DNA from: Steinernema hermaphroditum
Taxonomy: Eukaryota; Nematoda; Chromadorea; Rhabditida; Steinernematidae
Reading direction: 5' to 3'
Assembly (NCBI GenBank): GCA_030435675.1
Contig: CM059623.1
Coordinates: 3,436,012 to 3,500,011, forward strand
DNA: 64,000 nucleotides
Part shown: one piece after another, positions 24,901 through 37,249 of the stretch
How the letters are laid out: every line of letters starts with the position of its first letter
Numbering within the stretch: the first letter of the stretch is position 1
The notes under the pieces: generated by a model
Database searches by the model: none
The model's input: the letters and a program-made list of their open reading frames with translations, nothing else
What the model was told of the DNA's origin: nothing
Made by a program: the position numbers and the translations under genes

Positions 24901-27271
24901 AGAACCGTGGAACGGGATTTGAGTTTTTCGATAATCCCTGATTTTGCATTCATGGAAAGACGAGGAACGGCGACTTTAAATCGCTCGTCGAAAGTCATTA
25001 AAAAGCCATTAACAACAAAAAAAGGTTAATTACACTTTTTTGGCTTCACTTCTTCTGTTTCGATGACGGGGCTTATGCTTAATGGTGGATTTTGGGCAGC
25101 TTCCAGGGGCTAAATGTCTTCCTTTAACCTTTCAAACCTCGGTTTTTTTGAGAAGCAAAAGAAGAACTAGACTGAATATGGAAGAAAAGGGCCGACTTCG
25201 AATCCCAAGAGGCCCGTTTTTTCGTCATACACATATCGGACGGAAAGTCCGAAAATCTGACAAATTGCATTCTGTTCAAAGATCGACAAAAAAGTGCAAG
25301 AATTCAACATTTCATGTTCTGAAACTTTCACTCATCCAAGAGTGTATGTCAAGGGGCTAAATAAGCAGAAATGTACGAAAAAAGAGCAGAGAAATGCTGA
25401 GATAGGGCAGCAAATTGGTGGTCAGAGTTCGGTACTTGCTGAAGGTCTTCCTCATTAGCCTTTCGTTTGTATGGTTTCCAAAAAGCCCTTAATGCGTGAA
25501 GAGTGTGGTGGAATGGATAGAGGTTTGGCTGCCCTTCAATCGGGTCACTCTGCAGTTTGTGGCCATCAAACCAGTCGGAAAAAAAAGGAAGCGATAAATG
25601 AAAGAAGCCGGTCTGATTTTTTTATAGCTTCTGTTATGGTACCCCGACTACGATACAAACACCCTTTTTGGGCCATCTGGTATATCAAAGGGCTAAACAA
25701 GCAGAAATTTGCGAAAAAAATGAACACACACATGCTGAGCAATTACCCATGACCTACACAGAAGCTCAGCAGCATAGACGTATCATTTGTTCAACCGGTT
25801 GACGGTTGTTCAGTCGATCGTGACCGCGACACAAACGTGCCTCAAACATAGCCTCCTTTTTTTCCAAACGAATAGGTCTATTCTCTGGCCGATGATATCC
25901 TTGGAAACTTGGTAGCGTGGCTTAGTCTCCATGGATAACCACCATTCGTAGAGAAACCGTTTTAGAAATTCTAATGTATCGAAATTTACTGAAAGACATC
26001 CGAAAATAATGATATTAAGGTGTGAATGGAATGGATAAAACACAGAATAGAGTAACTTGTACTTCGATATGGGTGAATTACAAACATGATCGCCCTTTTT
26101 CTTGAATACTTCAAAAGGAACCACTCGGAAACGTAATTTTTAAGCACATCCACATCCATTTGAACTTACTCGTCTAAAAATAGACCCTTACATTAAGGAA
26201 ACACCGCACAAATTACACGACATAGACAAAAAGAGACCGACAAAAAGACGTCGCTTACCGCTGAAAAGTTCGGCCTGAGACAATCAAAAACGTCTCGTCT
26301 CCTCGGCCCGATGCCCTTAGAAACATCGTAATCAACGAGTTCATGTCGCGCGCTTCCGCCGCAATAAGCGCTCCGCGAGCCCTTCGCGCCCTCGGGCTCA
26401 CAAAGCGCGTGCCGCCGCATTCAGCAAATAGATAATTAATATAAAAGAAGCGTGATTGTTTTGCCGCCACACTTTGCGCGGCCCTAAACTAAAATTACGC
26501 GCGCCAGGACCCCGCCCCCCTTTCGGGCCCCCTCGGGCGACGGTCATCACCACAAGAAGACAATGGCCTCCGACAACATCGCTCACCTCGGTGCGCGCGA
26601 ATTGATTTTCGGCGTTTGCAGAATCTTCTGAAGAGCTTTAAGCGCGCCGCTTTTAAAATACGAAACGAAACAACACAATGGCCCTCTAGCAAAACTTATC
26701 ATCAAACGAGAAAATATGACACTCGCAACGCCCGCAATATTGAGTGTGTCAAATTTGATTAGAGCGTTGCGGGCTTGCTAATATCCAATTTTGGGGGTGC
26801 GAAGTGGAAGGAAGAATAGTACGCGAAGAAGAAGCTATCGGAAATAAGATGACATTCGCACGTCCGACTCCCACAGTCCTGAATAGAGCGTCCATTTAAT
26901 ATAAGGCATCAATAATAAATAGGGATAAACGTAGATACATGTGCCGTAAACCTCTCTGTGTCTTCTGTAGTCAGCTTCGGTTTCAGTGGTTATGGCACTT
27001 TGCGTCCGAGACGAGTTAGCTGAAATGCAGGAGATCGTTACTTTACAAACGACAACGTCGACGAAGTCATAAAGTGTGATAAATGACGGCGCCTCACAAA
27101 ATTAGTGCTAACGTGACGCGAGAGCTTGGCCGTAATATGAGGCCTGGAGCATCGAATTACACGACCCCAGCTGCCCATTAGTTAGACGCAGCTCCTTAAT
27201 GCACAACAATCACTGCGTCTTAAACTTCGCAAGCGGCGCTTGACGCCGTGACAACAATAGGAAGCGGCTTC

Positions 27272-29889
27272 TCATCGCTGGGAATGAGGGACCGGCATAG
27301 GGGTATCTCCAGGGGGATACTGTGATATAGCAAGCCGTACCTGATCAGTAAACTGGCGAGGAGTCACGATCTCCGTAGTACCATACGTGATTCGCGTCAA
27401 TCCCTTCGTTTTTCCATATTCAGCAATATTTTGGTACTCTACGTAGTTACCGCCGCCCACGACGAACACGATAACGTCCTGGGACAACTGGCCTCCACGA
27501 CTCTTTAGCGCGCTGAAACACAGGGCGTTTGCAACTCGTACAGAATCTTCAGTTCCTTACTCTCTAGTAGCTGAGGAATGCATGAGTTTCGGATCGAAGT
27601 AGCGGAATTCTTCCGTCGTGCTTGTTGACTGGCCGCCCGTCGAACGCGTATCAATCAGTGAATCGACCATCTAAGGAAATATGCTTGTAAAGCAACGAAC
27701 AACTGGAGCATACCTTGGTCAGCGGCAGGTTGTGCTTCTTGAGCACAAGATTCTTTACTCCTTCCATGACAAAACGCGAACTGTGGTTGAGCAGCTTCGA
27801 GAACATGCTAACAGTCTTGGTTCCGGCACCTTGATGCTCTTCGCTGGTGCGGTGCATGTTCGAGAAGGAGCGCAAGCGCTGTACAAATTTAACGGCAGAT
27901 TCATCAATTCCGAGCTCTTGCAGGTGAGCACACTGTTCTTCCAATTCAGCCTGAACAGATTTAGTGAAAAATAAAAGCCATGAAGATGACCACCTTAGAG
28001 ATATTAGGAGTGCACAGATAATTAATCAACATCAAGCGAAGCGCATCCGTAGGCTCTGAGCATGCCTTCATAAGATCGATCAGTGGAGTATCTGAAAAAG
28101 AGCACTAGATTTGATCAACGAGTTGCTGGCGGCTTCATTCAGTTTGATGTAGGGACCCTACCTGGTTGCTGTCGATTCAAAATTTTCTCTTCAGTCTCAA
28201 ACAGTTCATCCAATTTACGCTGCTTGATATGATCCAAAACCGCTGTAGCGACGTTCGTATGCAGATCAAGGAGTCGCTTCTTCTCAAGAAGTTCCGGCAG
28301 CGATCCGACTGTGGAGGACAACTTCGACGTTGTATCACTTAACATAGACATTGCCTCATCAGCTTCGTCTTCCATATGCTAAATTCACAATTCAGAACAG
28401 TTCCTCAACAGAAATCGAACCATAGCCTTCTTCAAATTCTTGATTTTGTCCTCATTTTTGCGGTACTCATCAACATCACTTTGCACCGCTTCCGCCACTT
28501 CAGGGAACGCCTTTCCCTTGTTGTAGTGCCACAATCTGTCGTGCGAGTTCATATCGTACTGCTTGCGTTTGCCCTGCTTGTCAACCATGCTGACACGATT
28601 GAGATCCAAGTCCTAAATCCATCACGGTCATTTGCAATCTTCCGCTTGCGATTTATCTCACCAAAACATCGTGAATCAAAGCCTGATATGTCCAGGTATG
28701 GTGAAGCATCGTGGCCAAGTCCATGCCACGGTCGGCGATGATCAAAACAGGGCGATGGACGTTCATCTGGCCAGCGCGGATGTTTTCCATAGTAAAGAGA
28801 TTGTTTCGAGCATCTCGGAAATTATCTCTGATCTTTTGGTCGAGCTTCTGAAGCGGAAAAGACTGATGAGCCATTCAGAAATTGCATCAAGTACCGTAGC
28901 CACTTCCTCAGCCGCGCCATAACCTTTTGGACAGCGAATAATCGGAACAACGCCCATTGTGGCGCACACCGAGAAGAGCCCATCGACAATGGTGTCGATC
29001 ATAGCAGTCATCTGATCACCTGTTGTTTCAGGGTCATTAATAGCTAAATGTATTGCATATACATTATGTTTAAAGAAAAAGAGTAATTACCATGATAGGA
29101 CAACGCACTATCCTCATTATAACGACGCAGAACGAAGAGATCATCTTCAAGTGAGATGAAGTTCAAATACTGGTCCATCAGCTAAAAGCGCGTCTTGAAG
29201 CTGAGCGGACAACTCAAATAAACCCACTTTCTGCACTTGCTGCACACTAGAGCCGGTGACTGCGGCCTGAGCGAGCATCTCAAGGCGAGGCCGAGCCAAC
29301 GGATAGATCATATTCAGGTAGAACTGATCGTACATAGCCTTCTGCAGGTCCTCGCAGATGAGCTTGACATTCTCGTCCGTTGGTGAGACGAAGTATACTG
29401 CAGGGACATCTGGGAGACTTTCTCTTCTTAACGTGACAAGTCTAAAAATAGGAATTCAGTTCACAGGACGATAGAACATCCACAAATTTGCACTAAAAAT
29501 GAAGCCTAACGATTGCATAGGCACAAAATCACTGGGAAACACTTGAATTTGATCTCGGAATTCAGAGATTACAACGTGAAACGTATGATGAAATGTCGAA
29601 ATTATCAAAAAATGAGAAGAAAATAACTGACAAGTGAAGGGTAACTCCAAGATCTCGCAGCTGCTTCACATTCAGCAGCGGCGATATGACATCCTGCCCG
29701 AATTTGTCCAAAATCAGGACTTTCCACTGGGGCTCGTAGGCAAGCGAGTCGGGTACGGGCTCGTTGAAGTTGATCGCTTGCTTGATCGCGGCTGAAATTG
29801 TGAATTTATGCAAGGGAAAGACATTAGTAAACTTTACCGATCTGCCGGGAGCGAATCGTGTCCACGTTAGGCTCGTTTGGCCCTTGCAT
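27272..29889 (-). CDS. sly-1: Sec1/Munc18-family protein SLY1 (SCFD1)
   Basis: Cytosolic SM protein that acts with syntaxin-5-type SNAREs in ER-Golgi vesicle fusion. Twelve exons (29889-29838, 29791-29632, 29441-29228, 29181-29091, 29043-28895, 28847-28662, 28612-28421, 28378-28162, 28091-27994, 27950-27714, 27670-27561, 27512-27272) give an open frame of 648 codons, the usual Sly1 length. Diagnostic stretches are WKVLILDKFGQDVISPLL near residue 40, SLPDVPAVYFVSPTDENV, the block DRGMDLATMLHHTWTYQA and LPELLEKKRLLDLHTNVATA. A splice site (cttccag) lies six bases before the ATG, suggesting trans-splicing. The last residues after FTDQ diverge from family ends, so the exact C-terminus is less sure. 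Divergent from the primase gene about 1 kb away. Confidence 0.96.
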
Positions 29890-30858
29890 GGATTCTGGAA
29901 GAGATGGAACGCTAGAAGACACAACCGATCGCGCAAAAGTTAAACCGCGAAATGAGATTATGCAAACCGCGTTTGCAGACTGTCTCGGACGCGGAGACTG
30001 TCTGCAGACAAAGGCGGACGATCCACGTCGACGATGACGAATGTGCGACGTTTCGAGCGTTTTTCTGCTAGGGCGATATGATACAGATTGTGTCATGGTA
30101 TGTTTTTATCCCTTGCATATGTCCGAAAACTCCCGGAAAACCTGTTTCGGTAGAAGGCAGGTCGAAAAACATAACCTTTGTTTGATACAAAAGTTGTTCT
30201 GGGTGGAGGTTCAAATTGTATTATAACGATATCGTGGTGAGACGTTTTTGCGGGAAAACGGGCGGCACGATCTTCTCTCTCTCATTTTATTTTTTTGAGT
30301 TTTGACGTTGCTCTGCCGAACTTGAGTTCGTCTGTCTCATTTCCATGGTGTCTAGACGTTTTCATGTATCTGTCTTCAAATAGCGCGCCGTTGACACCGT
30401 TCCTTGGACATGCCGAGTCTAAAAGACAGTCCTCTTTTTGACAGGTTTTTGAATAGCCAGCGTACACTATTTCCAGGTTCTCCAGACAGTTTGGATACGC
30501 TGTTCTTATAATGTCAATGATTAGTAGACATGATTCTGGTTACTGTGTAGTAGACACACTGTCTATTTATACTGTAGCTTTCAAATCCCTCAAATTTCAA
30601 GTCTGCGTGCCTTGTGCTGATAGTGCTGAACCAATCCGTTCACATCTTGTTGTCTTTGGTCGTCTAGACAAACTGTCTTCTGTATGATTCGCATCTGCCG
30701 TCTGACTTGTCCGGTATACCGGAGCAATCGCAGCAGCCATCAAACGAATCTATCCCCCTCTGTTTACTCGTGATATACGTGCTCTCTTCTTTAAGTCATT
30801 TCCTAACATCCACCTCTTTCTAATCTACAGCTAATTTCAGACAAAGCGACAGCCCAAA
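29890..30858. promoter_or_regulatory. divergent intergenic region between sly-1 and the primase gene, rich in GTCT/AGAC motifs
   Basis: About 970 bases separate the two start codons, so both promoters should lie here. The stretch has many GTCTG, CAGAC and TGTCT words and two palindromes GTCTAGAC (near 30350 and 30662). No TATA box is obvious. A 3' splice site (aatttcag) ends at 30840, 19 bases before the primase ATG. GTCTAGAC is the palindromic Smad-binding sequence, but any role here is only a possibility. Confidence 0.4.
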
Positions 30859-32529
30859 ATGGCGCTAAACTTGGACGCGGATCTCAAGGAGTATTACAAG
30901 TACATATTCCCCTTCAAGCCGTACATTCAGTGGCTTCATTATGACATGAGTAGGCTTTCGTTCCTCCTGTGAAGATGCAAATATTTGTTGTAGGAACGTC
31001 CGACTACTTTTTGTACCGCGAATTTTGTCTCATTTTGGAGAACGACGTACACCTTCGCTACCGTAACTTCGACTCGCCGATTGCGTTCGAGAAAGAGCTG
31101 TGCAAGACGGCACCTTATAAGCTGGATTTGGGGGCTATCTACAATTTTCCGGTTTGTTGCCGCGAATTCCGGGTAGATACGCAGGATGCTATTTCAGCCG
31201 GGAGATCGCCTCGGTCATCCTAACGACTTCTACGCTTGTGAACGCGAACTGGTCTTCGATATTGACTTGACGGATTACGACGAAATCCGCACGTGTTGCC
31301 GGTGAGGAAGCCGCTATTGATACCGTAATCCAAGCTTACTTTAGTGACGCCAAAGTGTGTGAGAAATGTTGGCGTTTCGCCATCATCGCTGTCAAGGTTT
31401 TGGACGGCATTCTAGAAGGTACAGACACTGGCTCTTATTATATAGTCTAAAATCGATGTTGTCTAGAAACATTCGGGTATCAACATCGTCTCTGGGTGTT
31501 CTCTGGCCGTCGTGGGGTACATTGCTGGGTCGCCGATGCGGCTGCCCGTGAGCTGAGCTCCCACGAACGCGCCGCCGTCGCCGACCACGTTACGCTGGTG
31601 ACGCAAAAGATCGTCTACGACCACTACATCTGGACGCAGGCGTACAACTTCATCATGGCCTCCGGACACTTTGAGCAGCTGGTTATGGAACAGAAGTGGC
31701 TTGAGAACGAGAAGACGTGGGGCGAGATCCTGGAAATGTGTGAATGTGAGGGTACCCGCAAGGAATTGGCGCGGAAGTTGGACGGGGAGTCCGCAGAAGA
31801 CCGATGGAAGGTATTGAAGCTGAATTTCGATGAGACGGAGCGTCGCAGACCTGAATACGCGTCTGTTGAGAAGGTTAGTCGTGTTGTCTGGCATATATTT
31901 GAAGAAAAAGACAGTAGACCGGTCTTTTGGCGTTCACTGAATGAGAAGTGAGGGTCTAGACATATCTCGTCTGCATATTCATTGTAAACGTTTGCAGAGA
32001 GGTTTTGTCTAGTCTGCAAGGCATTTCAGACAAAGGACGTCACTTGCTGCTTTGTCCCTTTTTCCTTCAGTTTAACTATCGTAATCTCATCAATTCCCGG
32101 TTCAGATCAGACTGAACGACAAAAACAAGAACTTCCTGAAGCTATTCGCCGTCAAGTATGCGTACCCTCGTCTTGATTCGGCCGTCTCTGTCGGACTGAA
32201 CCATTTGTTGAAATCGCCATTCTGTATCCACCCGAAGACTGGAAATGTTGCGGTGCCGCTGGACGTCGAGAAGATCGACTCCTACGCGATAGACAAGTTC
32301 CCCACGATCAGACAGCTCGTCGTAGAAGTGTTCAACCTTATCAAAACGAATGACGCTTCTCAGGATAAGGAGAATCATAAGCCGTTGTGTATGTTAATTC
32401 CTCCACTCTAAAGATACGCTTATCTGTTTAGACTACAAGCACACGTCGCTGGCACCCTATGTGGAAACATTCGAGAAGTTCGTGAAAGGCGCCGTGAAGA
32501 GCGATTTGAAGAAGATCGGTGATCCGTAA
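30859..32529 (+). CDS. pri-1: DNA primase small (catalytic) subunit, PRIM1
   Basis: Makes the RNA primer for DNA polymerase alpha in the nucleus. Seven exons (30859-30949, 30994-31151, 31198-31301, 31345-31418, 31467-31873, 32106-32388, 32432-32529) give 404 codons; human PRIM1 is 420. Seen in order: YYKYIFPFKPYIQWL at the N-terminus, YLYREF-like FLYREFCLILENDV, the catalytic block ERELVFDIDLTDYDEIRTCC with the metal-binding DxD, zinc ligands in CC-x5-CEKC, WVFSGRRGVHCWV, and SPFCIHPKTGNVAVPLD near the end. The trans-splice acceptor precedes the ATG by 19 bases. The last exon ends 170 bases from the stop of the convergent p97-like gene. Confidence 0.96.
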
Positions 32530-32698
32530 TTGTGTGTTTTGTGGTACGTTTTATTAAATTGCGAATGCTCCTATTGTAGAATGTTACGAGAAGGGGAGGT
32601 AAGACACAGGCACGTTGAGGTTGATAGATATAAGATTCGATAACCCAGCAGAATTAATGCAGAGCTACCGGATGCTCAACGGAATTTGATTTAAGGTG

Positions 32699-35600
32699 TC
32701 AGTCATGGAGTTCTTCACCAGCATGGGCAGTTCCCCCCTGAGCGCCATTTGTCTTCTCGTCTTTTTTGTACTTCCGAAGGACAGATCGGAAGCGTTCCAT
32801 GGAGATGGGAACAGATTCTTGGCCGACCTCAGCGCAAAGAGCTGCCAACTCAGCTCCAACGAGAAGTGTGCTCTTTTTAGCAATCTAAACATGGAGATTA
32901 CTGTGTGTATAACCAAGGAAACTGACTTTTTTAAGGTCAACCTCAGGGGCAAGGGTCATGCCCATCGTGTGCATTCCAAGAATCTCTAGTCTGTCCAAAT
33001 AGGTAGGCCATGACATGCGGATTTCGCTGTCGAAGCGAGTGAGGATAGCAGCGCCGATGGAGAGGGGGAACTGGGAGGTCGCCGCGATGAGAAGAACACG
33101 AAGCGAGAGCTCCCTGAACTGATCGAAAACTTTGGGCACGATGGAGAAAGCGTGCGAGCCAGAGCGAAGGGTTGTCGGAGCGATCGCGTCGAGGTCGTTG
33201 ATGAAGAGAATCGCCGGTTCCTCCTCTGCACAACGCGCCAAAGCGGCGCGAATCTTGGACTCGGCCTCCGCTGCCGACATGACCACCAGCTCACGGCCTT
33301 CTAAGGTGATGCACGGCGCGCCCATGCGCTTAGCCACAGCACTGACAATCATCGCTTTTCCAACGCCTTCGAGTCCCCGGAGCAGAACGCATCGTTGCGA
33401 TTTGATGCCGGCGTTCTCGGCAAGGTGAGGCAGCCAGTTGGCCGCCACCGTTAGCGCAAGATGCATCTTGAGGGCGTGGTAGCCGCCGACCTCTTCCACG
33501 CAACGACTTGGCGCCTCTTCCGGTTGGAGAGGGAGAGAGGCCCTGAGGTTGTTGGCGCACTGCAGCATCCAGAGAGCGGCGTCATGGAGCGGCGACGATT
33601 CCTTTCTGCCGAGCACAAGGCGGAAGGTGTCCATCGAAACTGCGGAGGAGGGGGCGTCCTTGGTGTCGAGCGAAAAACGGTGATTTTCGCGGGTCTTCTC
33701 AAAGTGAGCTTCCTTGCAGAGGGACGCCAATTGGGCGCCTGTCATTCCATGCGTCTTGATCGCGATCTACAGAAATCAGTTTGATGTGACACGTACGAAA
33801 AAGAAAATGGAAAATGCGCAAGTCATCCTCTCTCTGAATTGGTTAGGATTTGAGCGACACGAGCATCACTACGCGGCTTTTGTTCCAATAATATAGAAAA
33901 TTTTCTTTGTTCGCCTGACTCGCTTTGCACCGACGCAAACGGACTGTTGAAATTTTATCTGGTATAAGAGTATCCCGATGAAGACGGCCATCGCCGGTGC
34001 CGGTCCTTCGGGATGAGCACCGTGCAACCACTGGCGCCGGTCCTTCGGGATAGGCGCCGTGTGCCCGTAGGCTACGATACGGTCCAGCATGCGATCCGCG
34101 CGGATCTCCTCATCCGGAATGACAATCGAATTGGCATTTCCGGTCCACAGCGGTGCTCGATTCGCCCGGGTACGAGTCCAGCATCGGACAGTGCCTCCCT
34201 TGGGGCTGGGAGCCACCCTGGCAGGGTGCGCACCTGCCAGGCACGCTGGAAGTGGTCTGGCCAGACATGGACAGCGTGGTCGGGACGCCCGGGGTCCCGA
34301 TGTTTTGACTTTAATTTGGAAGAGGAAAACGATACCCAAAATTTTCTCTGTTCGTCTGACTCTCTTCACTCTGCACCGATTCAAACGGACTGTCGAAGTT
34401 TTACCCAGTATAAGGGTACTCCGCTCAGCCAAAACCGCCGCCGGTGCTGGTCCTTCGGGATGAGCACCGTGCAACCACTGGCGCCGGTCCTTCGGGATAG
34501 ACGCCGTGTACCCGAGGCTACGATGTCGACCAAATCGACATTCCCGGAAGCGTGAAGCTCTACTCATCCTCGGGTAAGAGTCGCACACGAAACCGCCTCG
34601 TAGGGAGAGGCAACAACGTCGGACGCCCCGGGGTCCGATATTTTGTAATTTGGGTTTCGTTTAATTTAGAAGGACCGTTTTCGTGATACATTTCTCTCAG
34701 CCAAAATTTTACCATTTGTGATTTGACCTATCACCTATCACCATCATGCCAACTAACCGTTAGTAACCTATTACCGTCGTTCCACCACGACTAAAGCCTT
34801 GTTCGCGAATCCTGCCATGCGACATGGCCGTCAATTCATGAAGTCAACTAGCCGTTAGTAGACCGAAATCGATGGATTCGTGAGCACCGTTTCCGTCAGT
34901 TCAGGCCTTGTAACCATAAACCACGACCAAAATTTTCTATGTTCGTCTGACTTCCTTCGCACCGATGCAAACGGACCGTCGAAGTTTTTGCATGTATAAG
35001 GGTAATCCGCTCAAATTCCCGAACAGCCGGCGCTGGCTCGACGTGGTTAGTGCCGGTTACGGTGTCGGCTGTCGCGACCTTGCATGAGCCGATGCCGGGC
35101 GCCTGCCAGTGTCGACGTCGACCATCTATAGTCGGCACTGGTGCGACCGCTTGGGCTGGCAAGCCTCAAGCGCCGCCTGTCAGCGTCGATGGTCTACGCC
35201 GGCAGAGGTGCTTTTTTATATCAGTTTTCGCACAATTTCAAAGGACTCACTTCGCCGAGGTCGACATCATCGTCCAAATCCATGTCCAAGCAATGAATGT
35301 GAAGAATCTCTTCGCGCGTCATGACATCGGGAAGCCCAACTTCGAGCTCGTAGTCGAAACTGCCGAACATCGGGAGAGGACCCATCGAAGCTGGGTGGCT
35401 TCGAGTGGCCACGACGATCGTCGCTTTGGTCAGCTTCTTGACACGCTGCATAAGCCACAGGATATCAGCGAAAATAGGGCGCGACGTGTCGTCCCCAGGG
35501 ATAAAAACATCAAAGTTGTCGAGGAACAGAATGCGACCGTGGATGAGACAGCGGACGAGCGCTTCTTTCGCAATCGTCTTGACTTGTTCTTCGAAGTTAT

Positions 35601-36686
35601 TCACCAGAGCGAAACAGTCGATGCGCATGCCGAACGCCTGGCAGTCGTTGTTGACGGCGTTGACGATGAGGCTTTTGCCACAGCCAGATGGGCCGTAGAG
35701 GAGGATGCTGCGAGGGGGGTCAACCGCCGTGAAACGACCGGAGTACAACGACCGCATGCCGATGACGTCCCTCAAGAGCGCCAGCGTAGCATGGTAGCCA
35801 CCGACATTAATTTCACGTTGGCTATGTGTGCCCAGAGCGGATCGTAGAGAGCGTCCACTCTCCGGTGCCCGTTCGTCTCCCGAAAGCTGCATTGCTAAAA
35901 GTTCGATTTAAGTGCATCCGATATACAAATCACAACTGACCGATGCACTTTGGGAGCGAGACGATCTTACGCCAGAGATAATCAACAGTCTTACGCAGGC
36001 TTCCCGCTGATTCATTATTGGGGAGCGTTTCCATCTTCAAAGAAGCGTCTACTTCTAGAAGCAAAGCACGGTCACTGAGGTCTATTGAAACCGGTACTTG
36101 CACTTGTCATCTCATGCTCGTTTCATCCAGAAAGTGGGAGCAATTACAAAAAGAATTATCGGAATTATAAAAATTTAGATGAAAAAAATGTTTAACATAC
36201 TGAATATAAGAAATAGAACACTTCAGAATGGGCTGGGGTTCGAACCCGGGTCCACCTCTCACTAGTCTACAATAGTACCCACTATACCACTGCGGTAACT
36301 TTTCGGCTAGATCTCTTGTCTCTTTAGTTTAATGGATAGCGTCGCTATTCGGTAAACAGTCGACTCGGGTTCGAATCCTAGAGCAGCCAAAACTCATGAT
36401 TTAACTCTCTTATTCTTTTGTTTAATCCTGCTTTGTGTTTTACAGCTGCCACTAGACCGTTTAGTTATTCTGGTAAACGACCGTAGTGGTAACATCGCTA
36501 TCCAAGGTCTGAGTACCTCAACTAAACCGGAGACAAACTTCACTCACCGTGACAAGACTCTTGGCTGTCAGCGACCGTCTCCGATTCCCGAGTTTTTGGT
36601 GACTCCTTTTCCATGTTCGATAGAAGATTAGACGTTAACTGAGGGTCACTGAAAGAGTAGGTGCTAGAGGCATAGGAAGTCAACAT
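32699..36686 (-). CDS. p97/CDC48-like double AAA protein with degenerate catalytic motifs
   Basis: Five exons (36686-36548, 36054-35941, 35894-35251, 33766-32927, 32884-32699) keep frame for 640 codons. Two AAA modules align with p97 D1 and D2. First module: Walker A GPSGCGKS intact, but Walker B is ILFLDNFD, so the catalytic Glu is Asn; GSFDYELEVGLPD replaces the arginine-finger GRFD. Second module: Walker A GLEGVGKA has lost the Thr/Ser after Lys, and Walker B is ILFINDLD. The tail DMDLDDDVDLGE / THGMTGAQLASLCKEA follows the p97 D1 helical lid. The N-terminus is short and unlike the p97 N domain; the start ATG is the least certain point. Likely a pseudo-ATPase paralogue, intact as a gene. 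Role unknown. Confidence 0.85.
33897..34075 (+). repeat. GC-rich dispersed repeat, copy 1
   Basis: Starts AAATTTTC and runs CTGACTCGCTTTGCACCGAC, then AAACGGACTGTTGAAATTTT and GGTATAAGAGTA, followed by a GC-rich tail with GGTCCTTCGGGAT repeated. It lies in the 1.5-kb intron 35250-33767 of the p97-like gene and forms a tandem with copy 2. Confidence 0.75.
34338..34525 (+). repeat. GC-rich dispersed repeat, copy 2
   Basis: Same order of motifs as copy 1: TTTTCTCTGTTCGTCTGACT, CAAACGGACTGTCGAAG, AGTATAAGGGTA, and the tail GAGCACCGTGCAACCACTGG. It starts 441 bases after copy 1, and the tails of copies 1 and 2 are almost identical over about 65 bases. Confidence 0.75.
34929..35045 (+). repeat. 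GC-rich dispersed repeat, copy 3
   Basis: Head TTTTCTATGTTCGTCTGACT, then CACCGATGCAAACGGACCGT and TGTATAAGGGTAATCCGCTC. The tail diverges from copies 1 and 2 after about 100 bases. Third copy in the same intron and orientation. Confidence 0.7.
36231..36389. repeat. divergent tRNA-like pair in intron 1 of the p97-like gene
   Basis: Minus half: B box at 36237-36247 and an A box near 36285. Plus half: A box TCTTTAGTTTAATGGATAGC at 36321-36340, B box at 36367-36378. Spacing from B box to B box is about 141 bases, close to the pairs at 4884 and 38576. Confidence 0.65.
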
Positions 36687-37249
36687 GATGCAGACGATAA
36701 GCGAACGATTCAAACGACCGTAGTCCGAGTCAGACACGGTTCAAACTGAGATCTTCAAAGTGCGAAGGAAACGAAGATAGGGCGTTCTAAAGGGCGTTTC
36801 GTAATTCAAATCAGATCGCGCGGCAACATTCATTGTCGGCACTACAGAGATGGCTGGCGCACCAAAGGGCAACATGGTTGGACAGAGCCGAAAGAGTTGG
36901 CGACGCCAAATGCAAAACATATGCGCGCAACAAAAGGCAAAAGCCGCCGTGATCGCGCATCTAAGGACAGAAAAAATTTGTTCCCTTTCGGCATCTTCTT
37001 GCCCCTCAAGTACATCATTCCAACTATTTGCACTTTTCCTTTGTACACTTTGACACAGAGTCTTCAAGCGGCGCTATGGCGGGGAGTTTACGAATCTAAA
37101 GCAGGTGCACTTGGCTAAAGTGTGTCGTGGATAGAACAGACAACGTATGCACATCACTGATCAATGTTTACGCCATTGTCCTGTTCGGAGACCTTCAGGC
37201 TTGTCGCAGTCGACGACGTCTAGAAAAGTCTAGAAGCAGCCTCTACAAA

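Larger units (their letters stand above)
13067..27271. other. 14.2-kb stretch without a supported gene
   Basis: Open frames here are short and none resembles a known domain or shows a plausible series of exons. The stretch holds dispersed repeats: two B-box palindromes at 18.66 and 18.87 kb, a tRNA-like sequence near 21.14-21.20 kb, copies of a short GAGCCGAGCC / GGCATCTCT repeat near 22.77, 23.67 and 24.29 kb, and a duplicated segment near 25.37 and 25.69 kb. The 13.1-13.6 kb and 26.2-26.6 kb parts are GC-rich. The first could include the unc-49 promoter. Confidence 0.5.

Noticed and set aside
26193..26700. Overlapping GC-rich minus-strand open frames
   Set aside because: Three frames are open together because of base composition; none has a domain or splice signals.
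32885..33745. Large plus-strand and alternate-frame open frames inside the p97-like exon (for example 33132-33428)
   Set aside because: They are shadows of the GC-rich coding exon on the minus strand; only that frame shows AAA motifs and correct splice joins.
33869..34588. 239-codon minus-strand open frame in the intron of the p97-like gene
   Set aside because: It runs through two tandem copies of the GC-rich repeat, and the repeated peptides simply reflect that. No protein family resemblance.
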